A stretch of DNA of 64,000 nt, taken from Cordia subcordata. Its lineage: Eukaryota; Streptophyta; Magnoliopsida; Boraginales; Cordiaceae. Numbering within the stretch: position 1 is the first letter of the stretch; every line of letters begins with the position of its first letter. A program made the position numbers and the translations under genes. Under the pieces are notes generated by a model that ran no database searches, was not told the origin of the DNA, and was given only the letters and a program-made list of their open reading frames with translations. The stretch lies in the NCBI GenBank assembly GCA_028554755.1, contig JAPTOF010000019.1, forward strand, positions 382,001 through 446,000, given 5' to 3'. Shown here piece after piece: positions 24,906 through 37,900 of this stretch.

Positions 24906-25640
24906 GTGTTCTTTGATATCATTTAATTATTATTAGTGAATAAAATATCTTAAATTCTGTTCTAGCTACGAAATTAACGGTGCATAATTATATTACTAAT
25001 GCGGGCCCAATCCAGCAGAGACTAAACCCAATATGTTGTAGACGAGTATTAGGAATCGGTTTCTTGATGCTGCGGATTGGGAAGCATATTACTGTTCCCA
25101 CCATGTCGGCCTGCTAGTGCAGAATATCTGATTGGGCTTAACATGTTGTGGCTAGCAGCCAATTGTGGTTAAATGAAATCAAACACCAAAGACCCTCCTC
25201 TTAATTACGAATATAGGTCCAATCCAGGTCTCCCTGTTTTGGCTATTGTAATCATTGACGTTGGAATCTTAGACACCAACAAAGGTCAAGCTGCTGTTGC
25301 ACCCATGTTCATATGCTAATGCCACCAGAAAAGTTTTGAGAATGTGAGACCAATCCACATGTTTTATTTTGGCCAATTTGACTCCCTCAAGGACACTCGT
25401 ATACAAGTTTTATTCTAGCTCTGAGGTGGGTTGTAATTATGCGAAGGTTTTTGTCTAAGCTAGCCACTACTACTGCAATTTTTGTCTTTGTCTGGATTAA
25501 TGATTAAATTAGTTTCACATGCATATACTTGTCCATTTTATTTTATTTTGTTTGAGAAGTAACATATTTTAAATAGAATTATTATGTTAGATCTATTTTA
25601 AAGTTACAAATCTTACAATGCAATGGTATGTCCCAATCAG
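24906..25640. other. Intergenic with possible further TIR element
   Basis: The segment 24906-25195 starts GTGTTCTTTGATATCATTTA and finishes with the approximate inverse (AAATGAAATCAAACACCAAA), so it may be another small TIR element directly abutting the outer MITE. The remainder has no recognisable feature. Confidence 0.3.
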
Positions 25641-25821
25641 CAGAGCTATTGTTCATGGAGGCAAACCTAAGAAAGAGAAGTGTTACTTGATAGATGAAAA
25701 AAAAGGAAATAGCCAGCGACGATGATCATGGCACTTGAAGTCAGAAGATATCACAGTGGTAAAAATTTCATAGTAATTATGTTATGTGTACACTTAAAAC
25801 ACAATGAATGTATGCATATGG

Positions 25822-26660
25822 AGAAGTGGGCCACTCATGAGCAGCCCTGTTCTAATCCTACTCAATTGAGAAGGTTACTAAGAATATTGCAGTACTTAAC
25901 CATTACTAGGCTAGATATCCGATATGCTGTCAGCACTGTATGCCAATACATACATAGTCCCACTACTCAACGCTTAAGAGTTGTAGAGATAATTCGAGGC
26001 ACTCTAGGCTATGGCCTCCAGTTTAACAAGGGAGCACTCACTTAGCAGGTTTTTTCTGACTCATATTGGGGCCCAGACCCCTTAATAAGGAGGCTAGTCA
26101 CTAGTTTTGGCATCTTCCTTGGTCCAATTCTCATTTCCTAGTCATCAAAGAGGTAGTCAACAATCGCACGAGGCTCCACATAGATAGAGTATAGGAGCCT
26201 GGCAACAATTGCAGCTGAATGGAAGTGGCTGAATTATATTCTCAAGGACTTTATATTCTACTCATATGTCCAACTATATAGTGTGATAACCAATCTATAA
26301 TAGCATTAACAGCCAATTCAGTCCAATAGAACAGAATAGAACACAGATCTTGTAATGCCCCATTCCACATCGGTTCTTTATGAGATTTGTATGCACATTA
26401 TAATGGCTTGGGTTCACTATTACTGTCATCACTGGCTTAAGCATTTTGGGTTAGTCGGTTAGGTTCAAGTATGATGACGAACCAATAATTGAGCTTAGGT
26501 CATTATAGATCTTGATTGCTCTTTTGTCAAGAAGCAATTACTTGCCAAACACCTCAACATTGTTTATATTCCTACAGCACAACAGGTGACATATCTATTT
26601 ATTAAGGCACTACCAATCTTTATCTATCAATTTCTTATTAGCAAGCTTTCTTTGGTATAG
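25822..26660 (+). pseudogene. Ty1/copia polyprotein remnant (RT end, RNase H, C-terminus)
   Basis: A decayed 3' portion of a copia pol gene. The recognisable order is the late RT segment (LRILQYLTITRLDIRYAVS, then VCQYIHSP), RNase H (VFSDSYWG, then AEWKWLNYILKD and CDNQSIIALTANSV), and the C-terminal block with AQQVTYLFIKALP, a decayed form of the usual 'adIFTKALP'. Several in-frame stops and frame changes are present. The coding similarity resumes beyond a 157-bp insertion at 26351-26507. No flanking LTRs were identified, and nothing functional remains. Confidence 0.8.
26351..26507. mobile_element. Solo-LTR-like (TRIM-type) insertion, 157 bp
   Basis: The segment begins TGTAATGCCCC, includes CCACATCGGTT (a motif frequent in plant TRIM/LTR termini) and ends GTCATTATA, so its termini are TGTAATG and the near-inverse CATTATA. 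GATCT directly flanks both sides (26346-26350 and 26508-26512), a 5-bp target duplication as made by LTR-element integrases. It interrupts the copia RNase H remnant. The terminal CA expected of an LTR reads TA, probably by C-to-T decay. Confidence 0.6.
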
Positions 26661-27456
26661 GGAGACTGACAAGGCACAAGGAAATGGAGTAGCTGGCAAC
26701 TTGATGATTAAGTTAGAAGATGATTTGCCAACTGGACGATTAGTTAAGAATCCATTTAGTTAGACATCCAAGCTGCTTTATAGAAATTTTGCAATAAATG
26801 CACCTTGAGCTGTAAATTCATGATTAAGTAACAACGAAGCTCATTAAATTGTTCTCTCTTTATATTTTCTGATAAATATGAATAATAAATATTAACAATT
26901 GTTAACCTTCTTTATTTTTACGCAAAATTTCTTATATTTCTACAAACAAAAGGCAACAATGCAATAGAAAGAGAAGTGAAGGAAAAGACTCTCTGTATAT
27001 TAATATATGTTGTATATATACTTGAATATATATAGAGGCACGGTAACTAAGGCAACCATTTATAAGGAAAGCTTATCAATGCTAATCAATTGGGCCCAAA
27101 TTGGTGCTATTTACAATGCTTTATTTAGTGGATTGACTATAATATATCCTAACACTTTCAACAAAGATGATGGAGCGGTCATAAAAAAATAAAACAAAGA
27201 TGGACGGATATATAGTGGACATGTGATATATTCTTCCATCGAGTTAGAGAAAATCAACCAAAATGGTCCCTTAATTACTACTAAGCCCATCAAAGATATC
27301 TGATAGGATCATTTATCATTTATTATGTCGATTTCTATTCTGACCTTCTAATTATCTATGATAGGCTATAGGATCATTTATTTCGAAATTATATGGCAAT
27401 TCATTCCTTGATAGGGAAGTAAATCCATATATTTCTGTGTAGTATTCGTACCAATA
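26661..27456. other. Intergenic between copia remnant and LINE
   Basis: No gene recognised. The sequence may contain LTR-derived debris of the copia remnant, but no repeat pair was found. Confidence 0.4.
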
Positions 27457-27471
27457 ATATAATCACTTGTG
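27457..27471. repeat. Left target-site duplication of the LINE
   Basis: ATATAATCACTTGTG, 15 bp, identical to 32420-32434. It fixes the left border of the LINE. Confidence 0.9.
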
Positions 27472-27554
27472 ATTTTCAACAATTTGGTACAATAAACACA
27501 AAAAACTCTCTGCCTCAGGTAAGAAATCCCTAACCCTCTTACTGTTCATGGAAT

Positions 27555-28730
27555 ATGGCAAAGAAAAAACGAGGCCCTGGATCTAAGGTGAGCTCAGCCG
27601 AGGTCTTCAAAGACTTGGAAGACTTCCCCAAAGAGCAGATCAAACCTGGAGTGCCTCGTTTGGAGGATGCCTTGAACATTCCCTTATTGGTGTTGACTAA
27701 TACTGAGAAGGGCTCTGTTGTTGGTTCTTCCATGGAGGCTGCACAAAATCAGTTGCTTGTTGATGTTTTGGTCACCATTGTTGATGGAAAAGACTGAAAC
27801 ATTCTTACTGTTTCATGGGAGAAATTTGATACATCCCCTGCTGCTTCAAAAGAGAATACTAAAGTGAGCCCTACTGTCACTCCTGGAGATGGGAACAGAG
27901 CAGTCTCTTCTGGTTGGAGAAAACTTTTTGAAGGTAAGGTTAGTGAAGCTACCAAAGTCCCTTATCACCTTTCCACGGTTGTTAATGGAAAAATTAGAGT
28001 TACCCCTCCCCTTGGAACTCGTGACAAAGGCCTTGCCTTGTGGAAGAACTCTTTCGTCGGCCAATTCTTGGGCAAGCCTCCTCCCTTCTTCTATATCAAG
28101 AACTTTGTTGAATCTAAGTGGAAGGATTTTGAAAAAATTGATATCTGTTCCATTAATGAAGGGCTATTTTTCTTTAAATTTAAAGCTCAACACCACTGTA
28201 ATAATGTCCTCAAGCAGCTATGGCACATCAATAACAAACCATTAGTGTTAAGAAAATGGCAACCAGGTATTCAGCCTTGCAAATTCAAATTTGATAGAGT
28301 GCTGATCTGGGTATGACTTCGTAATATCCCAAATGAATTTTGGACTGTGGAGGGTATTGATAGTGCAGCGAGCGCAGTTGGCATTCCTATTTAAACAGAT
28401 ATTATACCTGAGAATGCTCCTAAAATGAGTTATGCAAGGGTATGTGTTGAAATTAATATACACAACACTCTCCCTGAGTCTTTTGAATTGGAAATTGAGG
28501 AAGGAATTTTTGCAAAGATCAAAACAGAGTATGCTTGGCGTCTTCAATTTGGTGTTCCTGTTGCCAACTTATTGGACACAACTACGATTACTGTCCTCAA
28601 TCTAGGGAGAAAAACCATGAAAGACAGGGAAATCGTAGAGGAAGATCGACTAACGGGAGAACTCTGCGAAAACCAAGGAATAGAATTAGAAACAACAGGA
28701 TAATATCAGTGGAAACAAAACTCTGAGGAA
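27555..28730 (+). pseudogene. LINE ORF1 remnant (DUF4283-like plus CCHC knuckle)
   Basis: Nucleic-acid-binding ORF1 of the LINE, broken into several frames. The start at 27555 (MAKKKRGPGSKV) is followed by a first stop near 27796. The central part around 27930-28400 shows features typical of the plant DUF4283 region (FVGQFLGKPPPF, KPLVLRKWQPG, the expected 'W-V-L-R-N-I-P' segment with a stop inside). A zinc knuckle CSCCQLIGHNYDYC lies around 28550-28595 in another frame, followed by a basic tail. Non-functional. Confidence 0.8.
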
Positions 28731-28974
28731 CAGGGAGTAGTGGAGAAGTCTAAGTCTTCTGAGGCAGCCCTAGGAAATGATAATAACCCTTCTAAGGGTT
28801 AGGAAGTTATCTCCAACAAAAAAGGTAGAAGCAATTCCCCTAAAGCTATATCTTTACAACTTGAGGTCAGTCTTCCTAGCTTGTCCAATTCCTTCTCATT
28901 GTTGCTGCTAATGGGGTTGAGAATTCTGATGTGCCATGAGTTAGCTTGGATGATCATCCCCTTCCTAAACCTCC

Positions 28975-31900
28975 TTATGAATCTAATGTTTTGGAATGTT
29001 AGAGGCCTCAACAAAGTCTCTAAACAAAAAGAGGTTTCGCGTATTTTGCGCATTAAAAAAAATTGATGTTTGTGGTCTTTTTGAAACTAAGGTGAAGTCT
29101 GGTAATGAAACTGGCATTTTGAAGAATAAGTTCCACTTTTGGGCCTCGAACAATAACTATAATTGCGACCCATCGGGGAGAATGTGGATTCTCTGGAATA
29201 TTAAATTTGTTAAAGTTGAAATTATTGCTACCACAAGTCAGGCTATCCTTTGCAGTATTACTAATGTGGTGGGAAGTCAAAGCTTCTTGACTATTTTTGT
29301 GTATGCCGGCAATGATGCTAATATGGGTAATCAGTTCTAGGATGCAATTCATAGTTGGTCTTCTTTATTTGATAAGGAAGCTTTGTGTATTAGAGGGGAC
29401 TTCAATGAAATCACCTGTATTGAAGATAGATGGGGTTGTGATTCTCTTGGTAGTGGAGCTAGATGTTTTGTGGAATGCATTGAAAAGTCTGGTGTTGTTG
29501 AACATAGATAGTTGGGGCCAAGATTTACTTGGACTATTAAGAATGTCAATGATTTTTTTTTAGCAAGCAGAATTGATAAGGTTTTGGTCCATGGTGAATG
29601 GCTGGCCAACATGTGTGACTCCAGCCTTATTGTGGGTGACCCAGGCCTTTCGGACCATACTCCTCTTTTGCTTAGACCTTTCCACTGCATTGAACAAAAG
29701 GGAACCTTCAACGTGAAGAAAAGCTCTTTGTTATTCAATCTATTATTTAATGCTTAAAACCTTGGACCATACTCCTCTTTTGCTTGGACCTTTCCAAACA
29801 TCAGCCCTGCTCTAAGCTTAATGCTTTACATTTTAGTAACTTATAAGGGCGGATCTTGGAGTGTAAAGAACAGCTTTCTGTTATTCAATCTATTATTTTG
29901 GAAGGGAACTTCTCTTCGGCTATTAGAGAGGAGGAAATCAACCTCATTAAGCAGTATGAAGATCTTAACTTGATTGAGGCAAGTGTTTGGAAACAAAAGG
30001 CAAGGGTAAGCTGGCTTAATGAAGGGGATAAAAACTCCAACTTCTTTTACAAGTACGCTAACGGAAGACATGCCAAGACGGAAGACATGCCAAGAATGCT
30101 ATATCAGCAATTTGTGGTATGAATAGTAAAATGGTCACTCGGGCGAAAGAAATTGGCGAGGTTGCAGTAAATTTTTTTCGCAATTCTATGGGCAGAGCAA
30201 ACAAGGAGGTCAAGTTTTGTGAAGCTCCCAATATTTAGAAACTCATTAAAAGTATCTTTAGCTCTGAGGATACTCACATGCTTTCTCTCCCTGTTTTGGA
30301 CTCTGAGATAAAAAAATGCACTTTTCTCAATTGCTAGTAACACGAGTCCTGGACTTGATGGTTTTACATCTCAATTCTTTAAAGCCGCTTGGAGCATTGT
30401 TGGGAATGATGTCATCCGAGCTGTTAAGTCTTTTTTCCGCAGACTTGGTATGCTTCAAGAACTCAACTCTACCATTCTCACGTTGGTCCCTAAATCCTAG
30501 AGCACTAATTCCTTCAATGACTTTAGGCTTATTGCCTGCTGTAGCACAATCTACAAGTGTATTCCAAGCAGCATTTGTGAAAAAGAGAAACATTTCAAAT
30601 AATGTTCATATTGTTTAAGAACTTGGTAGGGGCTATAAGAGAAATGTGGGACACCACGATGCATGATTAAACTTGACATAAAGAAAGCGTTCGACACTCT
30701 TGAGCGGAGGGTTATCCTGTCAACACTTCAAGCCTTTAACTTCCCGGAGACCTTTGTCAAATGGATCGAATGCTGTATCTCTACACCTATGTACTCAATT
30801 GCTATTAATGGCTGCCTCCACGGCTATTTGAAGGGCGAAAGAGGAATTAGACAAGGTGACCCTCTATCCCCTTATCTTTTTGTTCTGTGGTATGCAAGTT
30901 TCGACTGGGATCCTCAACCATGTGGTGGCTAGTCCCAAATTCTCATTCCATTCTAAATACCGACGTATCCAACTCAATCATCTTTGCTTTGCTGACGATG
31001 TCCTCATTTTCTGTCGTGCAAATAAAAATTCTCTTGACCTTATTAAAAATGCTTTCTCTCTTTTTCAAAGCATTTATGGGCTCAATATCAATAACGAAAA
31101 AACTGAAATTTATTTTAGGGGCTGCAATGAAACTCGTTCGAAAGATCTTGCCTCTTTTATGTGGTTCAAGATGGGCTCTCTTCCTGTTAAATATCTTGGA
31201 GTCCCTTTTATAACTGGGAGACTTGCTATCTAGGACTGTGAGAATCTGTTACAGAAAATCACTTGCAGAATTGAAAATTGGTCTTCTAAATGGTTGTCAC
31301 TCACTGGTAGGACTTAGTTAATCAACTTAGTCTTGGCCAATATTCACTCTTACAGGGCTAGAATGTTTATGCTTCCTAAAGGGGTTGTAAAAAATATTGA
31401 AAGCAGAATGACTAGATTCCTTTGGTCTGGAGGCTTGACTTGTTTTTGGAAGGCTAAAATCTCTTGGAAAGAAATCTGCAAGATAAAAGATGAGGGTGGG
31501 CTTGGGATTCCTCGACTTTGGGATTGTAATATTGCTGCCACATATGGTTATCTGTGGAAACTCATCAACAATCAACAATCCATCTGGACAAGATGGGTGA
31601 AAGTTTACCATCTGAAGAATAAAGAACTCTGGGAACTTGATCAACTATTTGATGGTGCATGGTATTGGAGAAATATCCTGAAACATCGAGGGGCTTTTCT
31701 TGATTTGATCCTCATTAACAATGCTTCTGTTTTGTGGCTTGGTGATCCAAGTGGTAAATTCTCCTTCGACTCTGCTTGGAGAGCAATGCGCTTGAAGTAT
31801 GAGAAGGTTGGCTGGGCTGATGCTATTTGGTTCAAAAATCACATCCCAAAACATGCTCTTCACACATGGATTTTTTGCCTTAACCGAGCTCATACCAAAG

Positions 31901-32307
31901 CTCGACTGCTTTCTTAGGGTATGATAATTGACCCTCTTTGTGAATTCTGCAGAAGAGAGATTGAAGATAGAGATCACTTGTTTTTTGAATATAACTTCAC
32001 CAAAAGAATTTGGAAGAGCATTATGAGAAAGGCCCATGGTCCCTATTGGCTCGATAAATGGGATACAATTACTCAGTGGCTTGTTGCGAAATGTAGCCAG
32101 AACCAACTCAAATCCTTGTTTATCAAATTTGCGTTCGAGGCAACCATCTACCACTTGTGGATGGAAAGGAATGGAAGAATCCACAACCGAGCTTACAGGA
32201 CTGAAAATCAATTAGTCAATAATATTGTTTTTGATGTGCAGTGTATAGCATCTAGGAAACAGATGTACAGTAATAACACTGTCAATAGGGACCTTTGTAG
32301 AATCTGA
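28975..32307 (+). pseudogene. LINE ORF2 remnant (endonuclease, reverse transcriptase, zf-RVT)
   Basis: The endonuclease begins around 28987 with FWNVRGLN and continues through GDFNEITCIEDRWG and SDHTPLLLRPF (to about 29690). The reverse transcriptase spans about 30330-31250, with MIKLDIKKAFDTLERR, GIRQGDPLSPYLFVL and the catalytic FADDVLIF near 30987. The thumb and linker follow, then a C-terminal zf-RVT-like domain around 31830-32180 (CLNRAHTKARLLS, then CEFCRREIEDRDHLFFEY). At least eight in-frame stops and several frameshifts interrupt it; a short segment around 29690-29870 looks partly duplicated. Dead copy. Confidence 0.88.
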
Positions 32308-32419
32308 AGCCTTGACATCAGCTTTTGATGTTGGGTTCTTGTTGAGACTAACTTCAATCTCGTTTTGTAAAGTTTTTTTCTAATTAATTATAGTACTCGC
32401 TTACCTAGGAAAAATATAT

Positions 32420-32434
32420 ATATAATCACTTGTG
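32420..32434. repeat. Right target-site duplication of the LINE
   Basis: ATATAATCACTTGTG, 15 bp, identical to 27457-27471. Confidence 0.9.
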
Positions 32435-32574
32435 CATTCTCATAGTTTGGGCCATATTGTTTACTATCATATAACAAGGAGAAAAAGGAAAAAAGAAAAA
32501 GAAGAACGTACATTGTCTTTGCTTAACTACAACACAAATGACTATTAGTTTTGTAACTTGTTAAGTCACTTTAG

Positions 32575-34734
32575 ATGAACCAAATCCAATGGACCCTCCA
32601 AAACTTGACTCGAATCTTGAAAACATGCATAGCTGGAAGAGATTTATTAACCGGCAAATCGCTCCACACTTTATACATCAAGCGACTCATTCCTTCTTCC
32701 ACCTATCTTTCCAACCATTTTATCCTTCTTTACTCCAAATGCGGCCTCCTCTCTTCCGCCCGCAAGGCTTTCGACTCCATCGTGCACCCCAATGTCTTCT
32801 CCTTCAATGCCATCACTGCTGCTTACGCCAAAGAATCTCAACCTCACGTGGCCCACCAATTGTTCGACCGAATTCCCGAACCGGACTTAGTGTCTTACAA
32901 TACCCTCATCTCCGCTTATGCTGACCGTGGCGACATCGTTCCTGCTCTTGGACTCTTTCTGGGTATGCGTAAAATGGGCTTAGAAGTCGATAACTTCACA
33001 TTTTCTGCAGTGATCACGGCTTGTTCTGATAATCTTGATTTAATATGTCAGCTCCATTGCCTGGCTGTCTTGGGTGGTTTTGATTCCTATGCTTCGGTGA
33101 ATAATACCCTGATTACATATTATAGTAAGAATGGAATGTTGAGTGAGGCCAAAAGGGTGTTTTACTCGATGGGGGATGTTAAAGATGAGGTGTCTTGGAA
33201 TTCTATGATAGTGGCATATGGACAGCATAAGGAAGGGGTCAAGGCGTTGACATTGTATCAAGGAATGGTTCAGAGGGAGTTCAGAGTCGATATGTTTACT
33301 TTGGCCAGTGTGTTGACTGCATTTACTACCATGAAGGATTTGGTTGGTGGATGTCAGTTTCATGCTCAGCTTATCAAAATGGGGTTTCATCAGAACCCTC
33401 ATGTAGGGAGTGGTTTGATTGATCTGTATGCCAAGTGTGGTGGAGCTATGCTGGGATTTGAGAAGGTCTTTCATGAAATTCCTGAGCCCGACTTGGTTCT
33501 TTGGAATACAATGATTTCTGGATACTCTCAGAACGAAGAATTCTTCACAGAGGCTGTTACTTGTTTTAAGCATATGCAGCGTGCTGGTCATCGCCCGGAT
33601 GATTGCAGCTTTGTTTGTGTGATTAGCGCATGTTCTAATTTACCATCGCCTTCCCAAGGGAAACAGATCCACGCCTTGACAATTAAATCTGATATACCTT
33701 TGAATAGAATTGCTGTCAATAATGCTCTGATCGCAATGTATTCCAAATGTGGAAATTTGGTAGATGCCAGGCAGTTGTTTGACAGGATGCTAGAGCATAA
33801 TGGAGTTACTTATAATTCGATGATTGCAGGATATGCTCAACATGGACTTGAGGCTGAGTCTTTGGTACTTTTTAAACGAATGCTTGAACGAGATATAGCT
33901 CCTTCAAGCATTACTTTCATTGCAATCCTTTCCGCTTGTGCGCACACAGGAAAAGTTGAAGAAGCTTGGAAGTACTTTAATATGATGACTGAGGAATTTG
34001 GAATAGAACCAGAGGGGGAACATTACTCGTGCATGATTGACCTTTTGGGTAGAGCAGGAAAGCTAAAAGAAGCCGAGAAACTTCTTGAGACAATGCCGTA
34101 TAACCCTGGAACAATTGGCTGGGGATCTTTGCTCAGAGCGTGCAGAATGCATGGTGACATCGAGCTAGCAGTGAAAGCAGCTAATCAGTGTCATCAGCTG
34201 GATCCTCTAAATGCAGCTCCATATGTCATGCTTGCACATGTGTATGCCACTGCTGGCAGATGGGATGAAGTAGCCAGAGTGAGGAAGTTCATGCATGACA
34301 AAAGAGTGAAGAAAAAACCAGGTTATAGTTGTATTGAAGTAGACAAGAGGGTACACATGTTTGTAGCAGAAGATATTTCCCACCCAATGATCAGGGAAAT
34401 TCATAGTTTCTGGGAACAGATGTCAGTGAAGATGAAACACGCAGGGTATACACCAGATACTAGATGGGCTTTGGTTAGGGACAATGAAACTAGTGAAGGC
34501 AAAACAGAGACAAGGTTGTGGCATCACAGTGAGAAGCTTGCAGTTGCATTTGGGTTGTTATCAACTAGAGACAATGTTCCTATTATTGTGGTGAAGAACT
34601 TGAGAATATGTGGGGACTGTCATAATGCATTCAAGTATGTATCTGCTATAACTGGCAGGGAGATCACTGTTAGGGATTGTTACAGATTTCATTGCTTCAA
34701 GGATGGAACATGTACTTGTGGGGATTACTGGTGA
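32575..34734 (+). CDS. DYW-class pentatricopeptide repeat protein, 719 aa
   Basis: Intronless PLS-type PPR protein. Such proteins bind specific RNA sites in mitochondria or chloroplasts, and the DYW domain is the cytidine deaminase for C-to-U editing. Repeats run from about residue 40 to 520 (for example [46 protein letters not shown]), followed by E motifs and a complete DYW domain. The deaminase HxE is visible in [11 protein letters not shown], with CGDCH supplying the CxxC, and the protein ends exactly in CGDYW. I recall close similarity along its length to Arabidopsis At3g49710, which neighbours ACS9 and CGR2 just as here. A LINE ends 155 bp upstream, so the promoter is short or partly LINE-derived. 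Downstream, the CGR gene converges with a 240-bp gap. The RNA target cannot be read from the sequence. Confidence 0.95.
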   Translation: MNQIQWTLQNLTRILKTCIAGRDLLTGKSLHTLYIKRLIPSSTYLSNHFILLYSKCGLLSSARKAFDSIVHPNVFSFNAITAAYAKESQPHVAHQLFDRIPEPDLVSYNTLISAYADRGDIVPALGLFLGMRKMGLEVDNFTFSAVITACSDNLDLICQLHCLAVLGGFDSYASVNNTLITYYSKNGMLSEAKRVFYSMGDVKDEVSWNSMIVAYGQHKEGVKALTLYQGMVQREFRVDMFTLASVLTAFTTMKDLVGGCQFHAQLIKMGFHQNPHVGSGLIDLYAKCGGAMLGFEKVFHEIPEPDLVLWNTMISGYSQNEEFFTEAVTCFKHMQRAGHRPDDCSFVCVISACSNLPSPSQGKQIHALTIKSDIPLNRIAVNNALIAMYSKCGNLVDARQLFDRMLEHNGVTYNSMIAGYAQHGLEAESLVLFKRMLERDIAPSSITFIAILSACAHTGKVEEAWKYFNMMTEEFGIEPEGEHYSCMIDLLGRAGKLKEAEKLLETMPYNPGTIGWGSLLRACRMHGDIELAVKAANQCHQLDPLNAAPYVMLAHVYATAGRWDEVARVRKFMHDKRVKKKPGYSCIEVDKRVHMFVAEDISHPMIREIHSFWEQMSVKMKHAGYTPDTRWALVRDNETSEGKTETRLWHHSEKLAVAFGLLSTRDNVPIIVVKNLRICGDCHNAFKYVSAITGREITVRDCYRFHCFKDGTCTCGDYW

Positions 34735-34974
34735 TAATTGTTTATTAATGACAAGAAAGGTAATGTTTAAAAGATGGAACATAAATGTTTAACAGAAAGA
34801 TTGTGTTAACCATTGAATTCAATTTCATGCATTCAATCTTATCATCAGTTCTTAGTTAAATACTTAAAAGAAAAAGGAATTGCATTACCCTGTCGTAGGC
34901 ATATCTTATGTGAGTGAACAATATATCATAATTTTGTTGCTAATGAAAAGATGTATCTTATGAATAAAGTGATA

Positions 34975-37900
34975 TCAATGGTATGACTTGAGGTGGAAAA
35001 TTTGACACCTCGGGGAGTATGAACTCTTGGTGGCAAGCTGATCAAATTTCTTAATTGCAGCTTCATTCTCTTCTAAGCTGGTCTGAACAAAGAAACGTGC
35101 CCACCAGGATGCGCTTCTCATTTTTGCCTTAGCATATAAAGAAATCAGATGGTCAGTTTTTGTTTTAACTGCCATTAAGCTACTATCAAATAATCAATGA
35201 ACATAGGAAATAGTCTTAAGGCAGAAATGACAATTAATTCAGATCATGTAGTCGTATAGATTAAGGTAATATCTCAAGCGAGCAAGGCATCAACATAATT
35301 AAGTGTCGCTTAAATTAGTTCTACCTTTCCCTTCCCTCACCTCCAAATGAATAATAAAGAATCGTTTTTTGAGGTCATTCCAGTAACTTCATTCCAAAGT
35401 ATGTGATACTTTTACATATAATCTAATATATCTATCCTCCAAACTTTGTAATGGATAAGTTAGCCTGGCCCTTTTTATATATAGCTGGAAGCAACTTAGC
35501 CAAGGAAGACCCACGGGCAAATAATTTTCAAGCATCAGCTAGCCTATTATCAAATGTTGATGCCAAAAATGGTAGCTGTATATATGACAAATGAGATGAT
35601 CATTGAATAGCACATGGGCAATCCACACTTCACGGGAAACAACCATTGACAATTTGAAGCTCTATGCTTTAATTATGATGACCATCTGACAGTCAACTAT
35701 ATGGAGAAGAAAATGAAGGATATACCAATCAGGTAACCATACCCACTCGGTCTCATGTTTCCAATTACAGAGAACATGTAGTTTATTAGGAATGATCACA
35801 AAAAAAGAATCGGACAAGTAATCAGTAACTTACTGGGCGTCCAAACTTGGATAATTCTGCAACTTTAGCTTTGGATTTAACTAGGAAACCTAAACAATAA
35901 GAATGTAAGAAGGATAAATGCCAAGTCATGATATCTTATATACTTGAATTACATACTACCATTTAACGCTAATGAAGAGTAGAAAGCTACTGCTAAGGTG
36001 AGAAGCTAGAAAAGCTATTTGATGAACTCTTTGCACAAAGTTGCTGGTAGAAGTAACTGCTCATTTGTTAAGTCGTCAGTACTTGAACTACATACTGTTT
36101 CCATGCTATTGCTGGAGTAGTTGTTGACAGGACATGGTTACAGGAAATGTATGCCGATGTAAGTCATTTGTAAGTTGGCATCTACCACATTGATAGGCAA
36201 CCTTTTTCAAATATCGCCACACTAAAAAAAATTAAATCTTTTATTTGATCACCTGTAAAAATAACCAGGCTATCAGATGACACCCTTGCCAATTCTGGGA
36301 GCGTCCTATTTAGGTATTTTGGAGATAAGTAGTCCACAGCATCCGACACAATCACAAGGGAGAAAGATTTTGCCCTGTATGGTAGAGGGAACTTGATGTC
36401 AGCCACGCGTACTAGGCCCTTGTGCACAAGACTTTTACAGTTCCCATCAGCATCCTCTATGTCATATGGTTCCACACCCCAGGCTTCAGTTTCCTCTTCT
36501 TTTAACAATTTTGAGACCACAGAACAAGTTTCAGGCCCCACGTGCAAAACTTTATGCATGCTATCACCGTATGCCTTCTGCAATAGAGGTATTGCCCTTT
36601 GAACTTCCAATGTGCATGTGAAGTCACCTATTCACAATAAAGGACTAATGCTCAATTCAAACACATAGCACCATTTTAACGAATTGAAATGTCTATAACA
36701 GCCAAACATTTAATCTTTCCCTATGTGACAATTAATCCATTTGTTTTGTTACCATATTAGTATTCATGAACTTATACGATCATATGAAATTATTAGTTTC
36801 TTGAAATAGGAGTACCTAATATTAGTAGAAATAACTCATTGAAGTTTAAAGCACGGAATAAACAGAATCATGATAGAGAAGAACATATTTTCAGATTAAT
36901 GCTGAGATCAATTTTCTTTATCTGTTTACATGATACTAATTTGTAGGAGGTTTTCAATGCTATGAGGGAGGATGTGTGGCAACGAGCCGCCAGGTCCAGA
37001 TGGATAAAATGACCAACATCCTCTGCTAAATCAGAAAGAACATGACACGATTCAGAAAACATCAATTTCAATCCCAAGGGGTCGTTGACATCCTAATATT
37101 CTATGCCCAGAGATGGCTACTTTGCGTATCACTGCCAAATATTGTAAATAATGCAGATTCTCATCTCTAAATTCAGCATAGGATAAATTTCTAATCAACA
37201 TTGTGAATGAAGATTAATAGTGCAGACTTGCATTAGCTGTCTACTATAAGATAGACACGTTAGTGGTTCTTGACACGAAAAAGCCTTTCCGGCCTGAAGT
37301 TCTCTTCTGGCAACTGGAGAACTGAAACTCAATAGAGAAATCCGGTGAAAAGGATATTCCTTCGAGTAATATAAAACCCACGGAGTAGTTCATATTCAAT
37401 TAATTCTTTACCAAGTGGAGGCTTGTGATATGGTTAGTGTAAACAGAGAAATTTCTCCTCCCTATCTCGTGTATAGCACAAGCCGCCCCTTCACAAGAAT
37501 GAGAAATGATTAGCATTTCCATAATCTTTCCTACCAATGGTCTACTGGAGATGGTACATTCACTTTCAATTGTTAGACTATGGTAACTGAAGTATTGCGT
37601 CTCAAAATTAAGGTTTGTCCTGGTTCCTAGAATAGGACATCAGGAATCATCATCAAGTGTGGCATAAGCAATAATGCGTGAGTTGAGAACAAATGTTAAA
37701 TCAGAGCTATTTGGTGGAAAAGATGTTTGAGCACAGATGGCCCCTCAGCTTCTTCTTGTAATATATTGTGATATGTAATCTCTTGGAGTTCTAAGCTACC
37801 CTCACAGTGCAGTTTCTAGCTAAAGCTGATACATGGAAAAGTAGATTAGTTGATCATAATGACATCATATTCAAATTGTGAAAAATAAAGCCTGAAGTGA

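Larger units (their letters stand above)
27472..32419 (+). mobile_element. L1-type non-LTR retrotransposon (LINE), inactive, 4948 bp
   Basis: Bounded by a perfect 15-bp duplication (27457-27471 and 32420-32434). The order is a short 5' leader, ORF1 with a DUF4283-like region and CCHC knuckle, ORF2 with apurinic endonuclease, reverse transcriptase and zf-RVT region, then a 3' UTR ending in CGCTTACCTAGG and a short A-rich tail. This is the canonical plant L1 layout, and the size suggests a complete or nearly complete insertion. Both frames carry many stops and frameshifts, so it cannot mobilise itself. It is in the same orientation as the DYW-PPR gene and ends 155 bp before that gene's start codon. 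Confidence 0.92.
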
